This document shows, in pieces, positions 34,642 through 42,985 of a DNA stretch of 64,000 nt (position 1 is the first letter of the stretch; every line of letters begins with the position of its first letter). Below the pieces are notes generated by a model. That model was given only the letters and a program-made list of their open reading frames with translations. It was not told the DNA's origin and ran no database searches. Position numbers and translations under genes: made by a program. The stretch lies in contig CATLAX010000001.1 in NCBI GenBank assembly GCA_949878575.1, forward strand, positions 446,220 through 510,219. The letters run 5' to 3'. The stretch comes from an uncultured Alphaproteobacteria bacterium. GTDB taxonomy: Bacteria; Pseudomonadota; Alphaproteobacteria; Rs-D84.

Positions 34642-34759
34642 GGATATTCCTCTTCTTGCTGGGCGAAATATACTGCAAAACGGCCCTGATTTCAAGCCAT
34701 TTTTCTAAATATTTTTAATATCGGCCCATAACGGGCCGATTTGTAAGCTGTTGTACGTT

Positions 34760-36187
34760 TTATGCCTTTTTTACAATCTTTGCACCGTCGCGCGTGTCAA
34801 TAACGCTCCATCCGGCGGCGTCTATCCGGGCACGCAGTTCGTCCGCCTTTGCCCAGTCACGCTCGGCTTTGGCTGCCGTTCTGGCATCGGCCAATGCCTG
34901 AATCTCGGCCGGAACGACCGCTTTTTCCAAATTGTTGACATGCTCCGCCTCCTCAATAAAGCGCAGCCCCAGCAGGCGGTCAATAAATTCAAACAAAGCT
35001 TTTTTTGTGGCGGGATTAACGCTTTGGTCTTTTAGCAGTTCGTGTACGGCAACTATTGCCTCGGCTGTTTTTAAATTGTCGGAAACCAGCCCTAAAATCT
35101 TGTCGTGCCATATGTCAAACTGTTCCCGGTTTAGTGTTCCCGCATCTGTGGCGTTTAATATTTCAATCACGCGACGAACCATGTTCTTGTATCCGTTCGC
35201 CGCCGCATCCAGCCCGTCCCATGAAAATGCCAGCTGAGACTGATAATGCCCCATCAGCAGCATGTATCTGTACGCCATAGGGTTGTATCCGCGTTTTTTC
35301 AATACCGACAGCGTCAGGAATTCGCCGCTGGATTTTGACATTTTCTCGCCGCTTTTGTCCACCAGAAACTCAGAATGCACCCAATAACGCACCCATGGTG
35401 CACCCGTAATGGGCTCGCTTTGTGCAATTTCGTTGGCATGGTGTACACGTGACAGGTCAACGCCGCCGGTATGTATGTCAAAGTGCGCCCCCAACAGCGC
35501 CATTGACATTGCGCTGCATTCTATATGCCATCCCGGAAAGCCCACACCCCAGGGACTGTCCCATTCCATCTGGCGCTTTTTGTCTGTTGGTGAAAACTTC
35601 CATAATGCAAAGTCTGTCGGGTTGCGTTTCGCCTCATTAAACTCAACACGCGCGCCCGCACGATTGCCTGCGACCGCGCCGCCCGTCAGTGCGCCATAGG
35701 CCGCAAATTTTGAGGTGTCATAGTAAATTCCGTCCCCTGGAATCTCATATGTGTATCCCAAATCCACCAACTGCTGCACCAGGTTTATCTGTTCCTGGAT
35801 ATATTCTGTCGCGCGCGGTCTGGCCGACGGTTCCAGCAGGTTTAAATCCGCGCTGTCCCGTAAAAATTCATTTGTATAAAATTTTGCCACGTCCCATACA
35901 GATTTGTTTTCGCGTGCGGCCCCCTTTTCCATTTTGTCTTCGCCGGAATCGTCATCGTCACTGGTTAAATGTCCCACGTCCGTTATGTTCATGACGTTGA
36001 ACACTTCATAGCCGTTTTCAATAAACATGCGCTTTAATAAGTCGGCCAGTACAAAGCTGCGCAGGTTGCCTATATGGGTGTAATGATAAACAGTGGGACC
36101 ACATGAATAAAAACCGACCTTTCCCGGCACCAATGGTTGAAAATCCTCTATTTTGCGAGACATAGTGTTGAAAAGTCTGATATTCAT
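34760..36187 (-). CDS. cysS: cysteinyl-tRNA synthetase
   Basis: Charges tRNA-Cys. Class I motifs: YHYTHIGNLRSF (HIGN) near 33-42 and EKMSKSSGEFLTLS. The zinc ligands are visible as GFYSCGPTVY (first Cys) and the GWHIECSAMSMALLG plus IHTGGVDLSRVHHANEIAQS segment. 475 aa is normal. The start has AAAGGGA before ATG. It is the first gene of the block that reads into trcR and rpoD. Confidence 0.96.
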   Translation of the reverse strand: MNIRLFNTMSRKIEDFQPLVPGKVGFYSCGPTVYHYTHIGNLRSFVLADLLKRMFIENGYEVFNVMNITDVGHLTSDDDDSGEDKMEKGAARENKSVWDVAKFYTNEFLRDSADLNLLEPSARPRATEYIQEQINLVQQLVDLGYTYEIPGDGIYYDTSKFAAYGALTGGAVAGNRAGARVEFNEAKRNPTDFALWKFSPTDKKRQMEWDSPWGVGFPGWHIECSAMSMALLGAHFDIHTGGVDLSRVHHANEIAQSEPITGAPWVRYWVHSEFLVDKSGEKMSKSSGEFLTLSVLKKRGYNPMAYRYMLLMGHYQSQLAFSWDGLDAAANGYKNMVRRVIEILNATDAGTLNREQFDIWHDKILGLVSDNLKTAEAIVAVHELLKDQSVNPATKKALFEFIDRLLGLRFIEEAEHVNNLEKAVVPAEIQALADARTAAKAERDWAKADELRARIDAAGWSVIDTRDGAKIVKKA

Positions 36188-36325
36188 AAAAGCATCCCTT
36201 TGTTATGTAAAAAACTGTAGTAAAACAAGAAAACAAACGCAAACAAATAATATGTTCGCTTTTAAGTATTAGATAAGATTAACAACAGTAAAAATTTATA
36301 AACTGAACAATCATTTTTTAATCAG

Positions 36326-36415
36326 TGGCGGAGCGTATAGGACTCGAACCTATGGACCGCTAAGACACGGTCACGGATTAGCAATCCGCTGCATTACCAC
36401 TCTGCCAACGCTCCG
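36326..36415 (-). tRNA. tRNA-Ser (anticodon GCT)
   Basis: Minus-strand cloverleaf: acceptor CGGAGCG/CGCTCCG, anticodon loop TTGCTAA, long variable arm typical of tRNA-Ser (GACCGTGTCTTAGCGGTC), T arm TAGGTTCGAGTCCTA, encoded CCA, discriminator G. Decodes AGC/AGT. Confidence 0.94.
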
Positions 36416-36527
36416 AACAACGATTTTAAGGGAATTTTTAGCAAACTTGCTATCGTTCGCCTCTGGCTCGCTATGCCACCATATGTGATATATTATATAC
36501 ATCTTCCTCCAAAATGCAAGATATTAT
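36416..36527. other. intergenic, AT-rich
   Basis: No gene or clear terminator beyond the tRNA. It starts an AT-rich patch that extends to about 37.6 kb. Confidence 0.5.
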
Positions 36528-37391
36528 TTATTCAACTCCGCTTGTATGTTTCAGGCTATATATGTCTTTTGATGTAATGGTATGGACTTTTCCCTTTGGG
36601 TGTTTTGGGTATTTGGCTTTTCCAAGTTTTCGTGGCTCTATATGATTTGTATCCATAAGTTTTTTTATTTGTATGTTTGTAGCCCCAAAAGAAGTCAAAA
36701 TTTCACCAACTAGTTGTGGATTAAATGTGCCACCATGTCTTACTGGTATTAAAAGGTTTAATGTTGGGCCAACTATAAAATCGCGTTTGAATAAACAAAA
36801 CTCTTTTTTCCCGTTCAAGTCAAAACGTACGACATGTTCCCATTCGAGAGAACGTGTTATGCCATCAATTTCAAAAACCAACATTGATAAGGTTTTGCTC
36901 TTTAAGAATAGCAATTTCCATCGCCGCACGATATTTTTATACCACTTATCTACAAAGAACCTTCTTTTGATTGGGTTCAACTTGAAATAAAAATCGCGGG
37001 ACATAAGCAGATTCTTTATGTCAACGATGTCGCCTCCTTGTATGGAATAGTAAGATACTTGGGCTATATCAATTTCTTTAACGTCATTGGCGGATAATTT
37101 AAAAGGCGTGTCGTGCAATTTTAATATGTATTTGTTTTCTTCATCAAATAACACGACATCAATTCTTCTGATAGTAAAATCTTTAGAAGTATGATTTATA
37201 AGTTTAAGCTCCGTAAAACTGTTGTTTGGGCATATAATAGATGAGCCAAATGAGAAACTTATTTCTATATTGACGTGTTTCAATTTATTCCATATCCATA
37301 TTACAGCAGGGATGAATATTCCGAGAATACCAATTTGTATAAATTCACTGTATTTAGATAAAAATGATTGCGCAATATCTATTTCTTGCAT
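36528..37391 (-). CDS. hypothetical membrane-anchored protein in AT-rich patch
   Basis: 287 aa, not recognised. One N-terminal transmembrane helix (IGILGIFIPAVIWIWNKL) followed by a beta-rich region (SFSFGSSIICPNNSFTELKL) and a basic C-terminus. Base composition is clearly more AT-rich than neighbours, with many Ile/Lys/Phe codons ending in A or T. It lies beside a tRNA-Ser gene, between two repeats matching the tRNA acceptor stem. Horizontal acquisition is inferred; an abortive-infection-like membrane effector is possible but not supported by any motif. Confidence 0.65.
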   Translation of the reverse strand: MQEIDIAQSFLSKYSEFIQIGILGIFIPAVIWIWNKLKHVNIEISFSFGSSIICPNNSFTELKLINHTSKDFTIRRIDVVLFDEENKYILKLHDTPFKLSANDVKEIDIAQVSYYSIQGGDIVDIKNLLMSRDFYFKLNPIKRRFFVDKWYKNIVRRWKLLFLKSKTLSMLVFEIDGITRSLEWEHVVRFDLNGKKEFCLFKRDFIVGPTLNLLIPVRHGGTFNPQLVGEILTSFGATNIQIKKLMDTNHIEPRKLGKAKYPKHPKGKVHTITSKDIYSLKHTSGVE

Positions 37392-37695
37392 TTTGCAACC
37401 TTTATTTAGTTGGCAGCAACAATATCGGTTATTTATAAAAAAATCAACTTTATTCGCATCAAAACAGTAATTGCATCTACTATGTTGTTCATCTTTGCCT
37501 TCTCAACCTAATTCATACTATTTCCCTCCCGGGGTGGGCTGTGGTGCAATTATGGTACACTGGGGTGCAAAAATGAGTGCAAACGGCAAAACGCTCCGCC
37601 AGATTTTTATAATATACTTTCGTTTTATCATAAAATTTTGTGTGTTCCGCATATAAGATCTGCTATAATAGCATACGTTATAAAAAGGATTTTCC
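37392..37695. other. gene-free 300-base stretch
   Basis: No credible gene. Contains several spaced copies of a GGTGCAA/GAGTGCAA-like word at 37544-37582, the tRNA-Ser acceptor copy at 37591, and near its right end a TATAAT box (about 37666) that probably serves the 37696 gene. Confidence 0.5.
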
Positions 37696-38112
37696 ATGAA
37701 TATATTTAAACGTGCAAAGATAATGCTGAATGCAAAAAATGAATTGGTAAAAATTGCCCCGTTTATAAAAATAAAAGAGTTTGGAGATAATACATTCATC
37801 GTATCGGTTGTAGATCCGGAAGACAAATATTTGTTTGATGTCGGCTTTTTTGACGATAAAAAAAACGATGCCGGACGCAAGGCTGCGGAACGGGTTTATG
37901 ATGTTCTGCGCTCGGTTGGCGTGTCGGATATTGAACCGGGTGCAGTACAGCATTTCACCGCCAGCGGCAAGGTTATTGCGGCCGCATATCGCATTCCTGT
38001 TGATGCACGGCATGTCAAAAATATGAAAATATTGAACAAAATTATGGGAATAAAGCAGAATATGAACTCCAAATGTGTTTATGCTGGTCGTGTCACGTCA
38101 CAGGGCCGATAA
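37696..38112 (+). CDS. hypothetical protein, 138 aa
   Basis: Not recognised. Soluble, basic at both ends; a compact alpha/beta domain is suggested by IKIKEFGDNTFIVSVVDPED, YLFDVGFFDDKKNDAGRKAA and VIAAAYRIPVDARHV. RBS AAAAAGGATTTTCC and a TATAAT box about 25 bases upstream. Faces the accDA gene across a strong bidirectional terminator. Composition is again typical of the chromosome rather than of the adjacent AT-rich patch. Confidence 0.7.
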   Translation: MNIFKRAKIMLNAKNELVKIAPFIKIKEFGDNTFIVSVVDPEDKYLFDVGFFDDKKNDAGRKAAERVYDVLRSVGVSDIEPGAVQHFTASGKVIAAAYRIPVDARHVKNMKILNKIMGIKQNMNSKCVYAGRVTSQGR

Positions 38113-38132
38113 ACGCGGTGGTTTTACGTCAT

Positions 38133-38162
38133 AAAAAAATCCCCCGTTTGGGGGATTTTTTT
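38133..38162. terminator. bidirectional terminator
   Basis: AAAAAATCCCCC/GGGGGATTTTTT with GTTT loop, between the 37696 gene and convergent accDA. Confidence 0.92.
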
Positions 38163-39900
38163 AGTGCTCCGATTTATGTTCCGGTCCATATATTTCAACA
38201 TCACGCGTCATGGACAAGAATTTTGCCGCACGCGTATCCGGCAATGTTTGCGGATCCTGTTTTTGCAGTTCCCTGATATGCTCCGCAACGGCCGAGCTTA
38301 GCAGTTCCATTGTCGTCTGCCAGTCTGTATGCGCACCGCCGGCGGGTTCCTGTACAATCTGGTCAATAACATTCAATTCCGCCATGTCGCGCGCGGTCAG
38401 CTTCATAGCCTGGGCGGCGACTGCCTTGAACTTGTTGTCTTTCCACAAAATACTGGCGCAGGATTCCGGTGCAATTACAGAATATATCGCATTTTCCAGC
38501 ATCAGAACACGGTCGCCGGTACCGATTGCGATTGCACCGCCGGAACCGCCCTGGCCCACGTTGACCGCAACATATGGTGTCTTTACGGACAGCCCCGTGG
38601 CAATAGATGACGCAACAGCCTGGGACTGGCCGCGTTCTTCGCCCTCGCGGCCGGCGAATGCACCTGCGGTATCAAACAGAGAGATAATCGGCAAATTGAA
38701 CTTTTCCGCCAAACGCATCATTCGCTGAGCCTTGCGATAGCCGTCAGGATTTGTCATGCCAAAACGGTGTTTCTGACGGGTTTCTATTGTGCGTCCCTGT
38801 TCCTGGCCGATAATTACGGCGGGAATCCCGCGCCAGAATCCGATTCCGCTGCCCATTGCGGGGTCTTCGGCAAAGGTGCGATCGCCGGCCAGGTATGTCC
38901 AATCCTGTACAATACCGTTTATATAATCCAAAAAGTGCGGTCTGTTTTCATTACGCGCCAGCAGCACTTTGTCATACGCATCCGTTTCACCCATTCCGCG
39001 CGCCGGCTTGTTGTCCTGTACCGGTGTTGCGATGTTTATCTCTTTGGGTTCGCGCGGCTGTTTGGTCAACACGGCCAGTATTTTTGCAATCGCGTCATGC
39101 AGTTCCGGCCGCGGAACGACCATGTCCACCATTCCGTGATCATACAGATATTCCGCCGTTTGGAAATTTGCCGGCAGTTTTTCACGAATGTTTTGTTCTA
39201 TCACGCGGCGTCCGGCAAAGCCTATTCTGGCCCCCTTTTCCGCAATTTGAATATCGCCCAGCATTGCAAAAGACGCCGTAACACCGCCAAATGTCGGGTC
39301 GGTTAACACAACTATGTACGGGATGCCGTTTTGATGCAGCCGGTTTACAGCGACTGTTGTGCGCGCCATTTGCATCAGCGCCAGTATGTTTTCCTGCATT
39401 CTGGCGCCGCCACTGCATGCCACCATTATAAACGGCCGCTTTTGTTCAATGGCGTGTTCCATGCTGGCGACAATACCGTCACCGGCGGCGCGCCCCATTG
39501 ACCCCATAATAAAATCACCGTTTAACACGCACACGGTTGATGGAATGCCGCCTATGGTGCCGTCGGCGGTTGTGATTGCATCATTTGCGCCTGTTTCCGT
39601 ACGCATTTCTGCCAAACGCTCCTTGTACGAAATACGATCCGTAAAATTCAACGGGTCGTCAGATACCGTCGGCAGTGGAAACTTTGTCCACGACACATTG
39701 TCAAACAGCAAATCAAACCGCTGTTTCGGTGTCATTATGAACGCGTGCCCGCATCGTGGACAGATATAATGATTGTCTTTGTAATCCTTGTAATAGACAA
39801 GATGGCCGCAGGCCTCGCACTTAATCCACATCAGGCGGCGCACGCGGTCATAACGTTCGCGGTTGCGATTTTTAATTCCAGATTTTTTACCAAACAACAT
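38161..39900 (-). CDS. accDA: acetyl-CoA carboxylase carboxyltransferase, fused beta-alpha subunits
   Basis: Transfers carboxyl from biotin to acetyl-CoA to give malonyl-CoA. Residues about 1-285 match AccD, with the zinc ribbon CEACGHLVYY...CPRCGHAF, LNGDFIMGSMGRAAGDG, and IMVACSGGARMQENIL. Residues about 310-579 match AccA: GMTNPDGYRKAQRMM, IISLFDTAGAFAGREGEERGQ, VGQGGSGGAIAIGTGDRVLML, PESCASILWKD. The two are separate genes in most alphaproteobacteria. Here they are one 579-aa polypeptide and the N-terminal helical part of AccA is shortened to a linker. accB/accC are not in the window. Confidence 0.93.
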   Translation of the reverse strand: MLFGKKSGIKNRNRERYDRVRRLMWIKCEACGHLVYYKDYKDNHYICPRCGHAFIMTPKQRFDLLFDNVSWTKFPLPTVSDDPLNFTDRISYKERLAEMRTETGANDAITTADGTIGGIPSTVCVLNGDFIMGSMGRAAGDGIVASMEHAIEQKRPFIMVACSGGARMQENILALMQMARTTVAVNRLHQNGIPYIVVLTDPTFGGVTASFAMLGDIQIAEKGARIGFAGRRVIEQNIREKLPANFQTAEYLYDHGMVDMVVPRPELHDAIAKILAVLTKQPREPKEINIATPVQDNKPARGMGETDAYDKVLLARNENRPHFLDYINGIVQDWTYLAGDRTFAEDPAMGSGIGFWRGIPAVIIGQEQGRTIETRQKHRFGMTNPDGYRKAQRMMRLAEKFNLPIISLFDTAGAFAGREGEERGQSQAVASSIATGLSVKTPYVAVNVGQGGSGGAIAIGTGDRVLMLENAIYSVIAPESCASILWKDNKFKAVAAQAMKLTARDMAELNVIDQIVQEPAGGAHTDWQTTMELLSSAVAEHIRELQKQDPQTLPDTRAAKFLSMTRDVEIYGPEHKSEH

Positions 39901-39905
39901 CTTTT

Positions 39906-40184
39906 TTATCCATTCATTTTTTTGGTCAGTTCCCGGCTGGGCTTGAACAATATGGTTGTGCCCGCATCAAGATGCATGGGCTGGCCCGTGCAAGGGTTAT
40001 AGCCGATTTTTGTGGCGCGCGCGCGCGGTTGAAATGTGCCAAAGCCGCGAACCTCTATACGATTGCCGTCAGCCACAGACTGTATCATATGCTCGGCCAC
40101 GGTATCCAGTATGGCCGCCGCATCGGATGCGCGCATATGTTTGAACTGAACCTGTATAGAGCGTACAATATCCGAACGTTTCAT
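39906..40184 (-). CDS. ihfB: integration host factor / HU-type DNA-bending protein
   Basis: About 92 aa, HU/IHF family. MKRSDIVRSIQVQF at the start, GNRIEVRGFGTFQPRARATKIGYNPCTGQP covering the beta-arm with the DNA-intercalating Pro (YNP), and FKPSRELTKKMNG at the end. The residues around the arm fit IHF-beta better than HU. Start with AAAGAG immediately before ATG; the track start at 40214 is rejected. It is 5 bases upstream of accDA on the same strand, an operon arrangement. Confidence 0.88.
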   Translation of the reverse strand: MKRSDIVRSIQVQFKHMRASDAAAILDTVAEHMIQSVADGNRIEVRGFGTFQPRARATKIGYNPCTGQPMHLDAGTTILFKPSRELTKKMNG

Positions 40185-40340
40185 CTCTTTCTTTCCTTTC
40201 TTATTGCCAAACATTATTTATTATCTTAGCACATTTTGGCAAGAGTAAAGTTTTTTTATTCCCGGAATAGCTTCCTGAGGTCCGTGACGCAACGCAGTGT
40301 TAACCTAAACATATGTAAAAACAATAAAAAGGAGAAAATT

Positions 40341-41126
40341 ATGCACGATTTGTTTGACATATGTCCATGCGGCGACGATGCGGAAGAAACATCATCGTCA
40401 ATTCCGCTTATTGGCGATCCCGCCCCGGAATTTACGGCCCAAACCACGAACGGCGTCATGCATTTTCCGGCTGATTATGCGGGGCGCTGGGTGGTGCTGT
40501 TTTCGCATCCCGCAGATTTCACACCTGTTTGCACATCGGAATTTATGGCGTTTCAAGCGCTGCAGCAGGAACTGGCCGAGATAAATACCGCACTGGTCGG
40601 CCTGTCGGTCGGCAGCATATCTTCGCATCTTGCGTGGATAGAGGCCATACGCCACATCAAATATCGTGATTGGGAAAACATGGAAATAACTTTCCCCGTC
40701 ATAGACGATTCCGGTATGAAGATTGCAAAAAAATACGGGATGATTCATCCGAACGCGTCCGACACGCATGCCGTTCGCGCCGTGTTTATAATAGACCCGG
40801 CGGGCATTATCCGTGCAATTTTGTATTATCCTGCATCAACGGGCCGCAACTTTGATGAAATAAAAAGAATGGTGGTCGCCCTGCAAACATCTGACGCGTT
40901 CAAAGTATCCACACCGGCAGACTGGCGCCCCGGCGAAGATGTGCTGGTGTCGGCACCGGCCACCAGCAACGATATGCGCCGTACAATGCAGCACATGGCC
41001 AGTCCGGATCGTACGCGTGACATAAAGGCGTGGTTTCTGATCTTTAAGGCTTTGCCGGCCGATGAAATTACGGAAAAGCTGCAGAAAAAACAAAGCGGCA
41101 AAAAGAAGCCTAAAAACATTGTATAA
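40341..41126 (+). CDS. peroxiredoxin (Prx6/1-Cys-like)
   Basis: Reduces peroxides through a cysteine sulfenic acid. 261 aa. PHPADFTPVCTSE-type active site with peroxidatic Cys64 (SHPADFTPVCTSEF), plus Thr61 and the later Arg in the conserved pocket. The C-terminal half (GRNFDEIKRMVVALQTSDAF, WRPGEDVLVSAPAT) matches the Prx6 or archaeal-type subfamily. Two extra cysteines at the N-terminus (ICPCG) are unusual and could be resolving. RBS AAGGAG; the track start at 40236 lies in the leader. Likely part of oxygen defence with rubrerythrin. Confidence 0.92.
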   Translation: MHDLFDICPCGDDAEETSSSIPLIGDPAPEFTAQTTNGVMHFPADYAGRWVVLFSHPADFTPVCTSEFMAFQALQQELAEINTALVGLSVGSISSHLAWIEAIRHIKYRDWENMEITFPVIDDSGMKIAKKYGMIHPNASDTHAVRAVFIIDPAGIIRAILYYPASTGRNFDEIKRMVVALQTSDAFKVSTPADWRPGEDVLVSAPATSNDMRRTMQHMASPDRTRDIKAWFLIFKALPADEITEKLQKKQSGKKKPKNIV

Positions 41127-41147
41127 AAACGGGGCACCGCCCCGTTT
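41127..41147. terminator. bidirectional terminator
   Basis: AAACGGGGC/GCCCCGTTT with ACC loop, between the peroxiredoxin and convergent ATL genes. Confidence 0.85.
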
Positions 41148-41153
41148 GATTCT

Positions 41154-41510
41154 TTAAAACACCAGCGGCAAATCCCGTAAATCAATCGGCGCATCATCGC
41201 GTTCCGGATCCCACTGGTATTTTTCCATTACCACCTTGCTTTCCTTTGTGAACTTTACGCCCTCTTTTTTCAAAGCCCGGAATTGCTGCTCAAAAAATCC
41301 GCTGCCGCATAGACTGCCGTCCTTAAAAACGACGCGATGCCACGGCAGGTGCCACGACGTCTTGTTGTTGGATGCATATCCCACAAAGCGCGCCATGCGC
41401 GGGCGCCCCATCATTCGTGCAATCTGGCCGAATGTTGCAACGCGGCCGGCCGGGATTCGCGCGACAATATCATAAACCTGTTCGTTAAATGTTTTCATGG
41501 CGTGTGCCAT
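41154..41510 (-). CDS. alkyltransferase-like protein (MGMT homolog without Cys)
   Basis: 118 aa, DNA-binding domain of O6-alkylguanine transferases. VPAGRVATFGQIARMMGRPRMARFVGYA is the HTH/arginine-finger part. The active site PCHRV is PWHRVV here, with Trp57 in place of the acceptor Cys. That defines ATL proteins, which bind O6-alkylguanine and recruit nucleotide excision repair instead of repairing directly. The Cys-to-Trp change is usual for the family, not a defect. Confidence 0.88.
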   Translation of the reverse strand: MAHAMKTFNEQVYDIVARIPAGRVATFGQIARMMGRPRMARFVGYASNNKTSWHLPWHRVVFKDGSLCGSGFFEQQFRALKKEGVKFTKESKVVMEKYQWDPERDDAPIDLRDLPLVF

Positions 41511-41583
41511 TTTACACCCGGCGCGTTCAAAGTCAATATAAACCCTTGCAAAAAGAATTATAACCTGTATAATTACCCGCGCC

Positions 41584-41673
41584 GGAGAAGTGGCAGAGTG
41601 GTCGAATGCGCGCGACTCGAAATCGTGTATACGGGCAACCGTATCAAGGGTTCGAATCCCTTCTTCTCCGCCA
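41584..41673 (+). tRNA. tRNA-Ser (anticodon CGA)
   Basis: Acceptor GGAGAAG/CTTCTCC, anticodon loop CTCGAAA, long variable arm (TATACGGGCAACCGTAT), T arm AAGGGTTCGAATCCCTT, encoded CCA, discriminator G. Reads TCG. Confidence 0.94.
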
Positions 41674-41681
41674 TAAAATTC

Positions 41682-41708
41682 AACACCCGTGGCGGGTGTT
41701 TTTTTTTA
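41682..41708 (+). terminator. terminator after tRNA-Ser
   Basis: AACACCCG/CGGGTGTT with TGG loop, then a long T-run. Confidence 0.88.
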
Positions 41709-41723
41709 TGATTAAACGCCAAA

Positions 41724-41746
41724 TAAAAAAACCGCCATGCGGCGGG
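41724..41746 (-). terminator. terminator of the amidase gene
   Basis: On the minus strand CCGCC/GGCGG followed by TTTTTTTATTT. Confidence 0.8.
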
Positions 41747-41751
41747 TGTAT

Positions 41752-42909
41752 TTACACGTCAAAGTTATATTTCTTAATAGACTTTACAATGGCGTTGGCC
41801 AGCTTGTTTTGATGAGATTCCGATTTTAATAATTTTTCTTCGGCCGCGTTGGACAAGTGCCCCAGTTCAACCAGCGCCCCCGGCACGGTTGATCTCAGCA
41901 CCGCAAACGGCGCATGGCGAACATTGGCGCCCGGTTGTTGTTCTATGCCGGACGAGCGGAATGTTTTTGCACATCCCATTGCGTACTCTTCACTAAGCTC
42001 GGCCACGGCATGCTGCTGTAACGCTGACAATGCTATGCGTATGTCTTTTGAAAACTCGGAAAATCCGCTGACATCAATCTTATCTGCGGCATTTTCTGCA
42101 TCCGCCAGCTTTTGCGCCTCTTCGTCAGAGGCCTTCTCAGACAAAGTGTATATTGAAAAACCTTTCATGGAACGGCTGGGGTTGGCATTCGCGTGCAGGG
42201 AAATAAACAGGTCGCCCTTATGCTTTTCGGCAATCGCCGCACGTTCTGCCAGTTTCAGATACGTATCGCCGCTGCGCGTCAAATATGTTTTGAAGCCGGC
42301 CGCATCCAACTTGTTTTTCAGTTTTTTTGCAACCGCCAGCACGATAACTTTTTCCTTTGTCCCACCCTTGCCTATGCAGCCCGGATCCTTGCCCCCGTGG
42401 CCGGCATCAATTACAATCGTATATTTCCGCGCTGGCGCGGCGGCCGCAATTTGTTGCGCGGCGTCATGCTTTGCCGCGCCGGATGCGGCACCCGCGGAAA
42501 AGTCCAAGACCAAACGATAATCGGTATCGCCATTGGGGGACAGAACCATAATCTGTGACTTTGGAATTTCGGATATTGGCCGCGTTAAATTCGCGCGAAT
42601 TTCCAACGCATCGCCAACCTGGGCCTGTGATATGCCGGATATAAGCGTTCCTGCCGCCATTGCCGGCGACAGCGACGCATTCGCCGCGGTATTTGCCAAA
42701 CGCACAACCAGCTGATTTTCCGGATAGCTTAACGTATATGTCGGCCGGGTTGCCGTTTCAATTACCAGCCGCGTCTTGTTTCCTGGCTGCACCCCGGTGC
42801 GCATGGAACGCAAAGAATTTCGTGCGGCAAACGCAATACGGGGCATCATGCAAATCGCCGCAGCGCCTATGCCCGTTATTTTCAAAAGATTTCTTCTGGA
42901 TATTTTCAT
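41752..42909 (-). CDS. N-acetylmuramoyl-L-alanine amidase, AmiC-like, Tat-exported
   Basis: 385 aa zinc amidase that cleaves septal peptidoglycan. A twin-arginine signal (SRRNLLKITGIGAAAICMMP) starts at the chosen ATG 42909. An AMIN domain follows (TRLVIETATRPTYTLSYPEN, SQAQVGDALEIRANLTRPIS). The Amidase_3 domain has IDAGHGGKDPGCIG (His, zinc), the conserved Glu in TKEKVIVLAVAKK, and LFISLHANANPSR (second zinc His). The gene has a canonical TATAAT only 7 bases before ATG, so the mRNA is nearly leaderless. Terminator CCGCC/GGCGG follows. Confidence 0.93.
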   Translation of the reverse strand: MKISRRNLLKITGIGAAAICMMPRIAFAARNSLRSMRTGVQPGNKTRLVIETATRPTYTLSYPENQLVVRLANTAANASLSPAMAAGTLISGISQAQVGDALEIRANLTRPISEIPKSQIMVLSPNGDTDYRLVLDFSAGAASGAAKHDAAQQIAAAAPARKYTIVIDAGHGGKDPGCIGKGGTKEKVIVLAVAKKLKNKLDAAGFKTYLTRSGDTYLKLAERAAIAEKHKGDLFISLHANANPSRSMKGFSIYTLSEKASDEEAQKLADAENAADKIDVSGFSEFSKDIRIALSALQQHAVAELSEEYAMGCAKTFRSSGIEQQPGANVRHAPFAVLRSTVPGALVELGHLSNAAEEKLLKSESHQNKLANAIVKSIKKYNFDV

Positions 42910-42916
42910 GGTCAAA

Positions 42917-42945
42917 ATTATATCAAAAAATCTGATTTTATTCAA
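42917..42945 (-). promoter_or_regulatory. near-leaderless promoter of the amidase gene
   Basis: On the minus strand TTGAAT, 17-base spacer, TATAAT, then TTTGACC and ATG. Confidence 0.65.
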
Positions 42946-42959
42946 GTGATATCCATAAC

Positions 42960-42983
42960 AAAAAAACCGCCATAGGCGGCTTT
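42960..42983 (-). terminator. terminator of the 42986 gene
   Basis: On the minus strand GCCGCC/GGCGGT with TAT loop and TTTTTTT. Confidence 0.85.
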
Positions 42984-42985
42984 TG

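Larger units (their letters stand above)
36326..37601. repeat. tRNA-Ser acceptor repeats flanking AT-rich patch
   Basis: TGGCGGAGCGT at 36326-36336 (tRNA 3' end) recurs inverted as ACGCTCCGCCA at 37591-37601. In direct orientation AACGCTCCG at 36407-36415 matches 37590-37598. They bracket the AT-rich 36528 gene. Short enough to be chance, but suggestive of an integration remnant. Confidence 0.35.

Noticed and set aside
36326-37601. Complete integrative element at tRNA-Ser
   Set aside because: No integrase, excisionase or long direct repeat; only short acceptor-stem copies, reported as a weak remnant instead.
37471-37656. 61-aa ORF with phage-integrase-like words
   Set aside because: No start signal, no conserved domain, and composition of non-coding AT-rich DNA.
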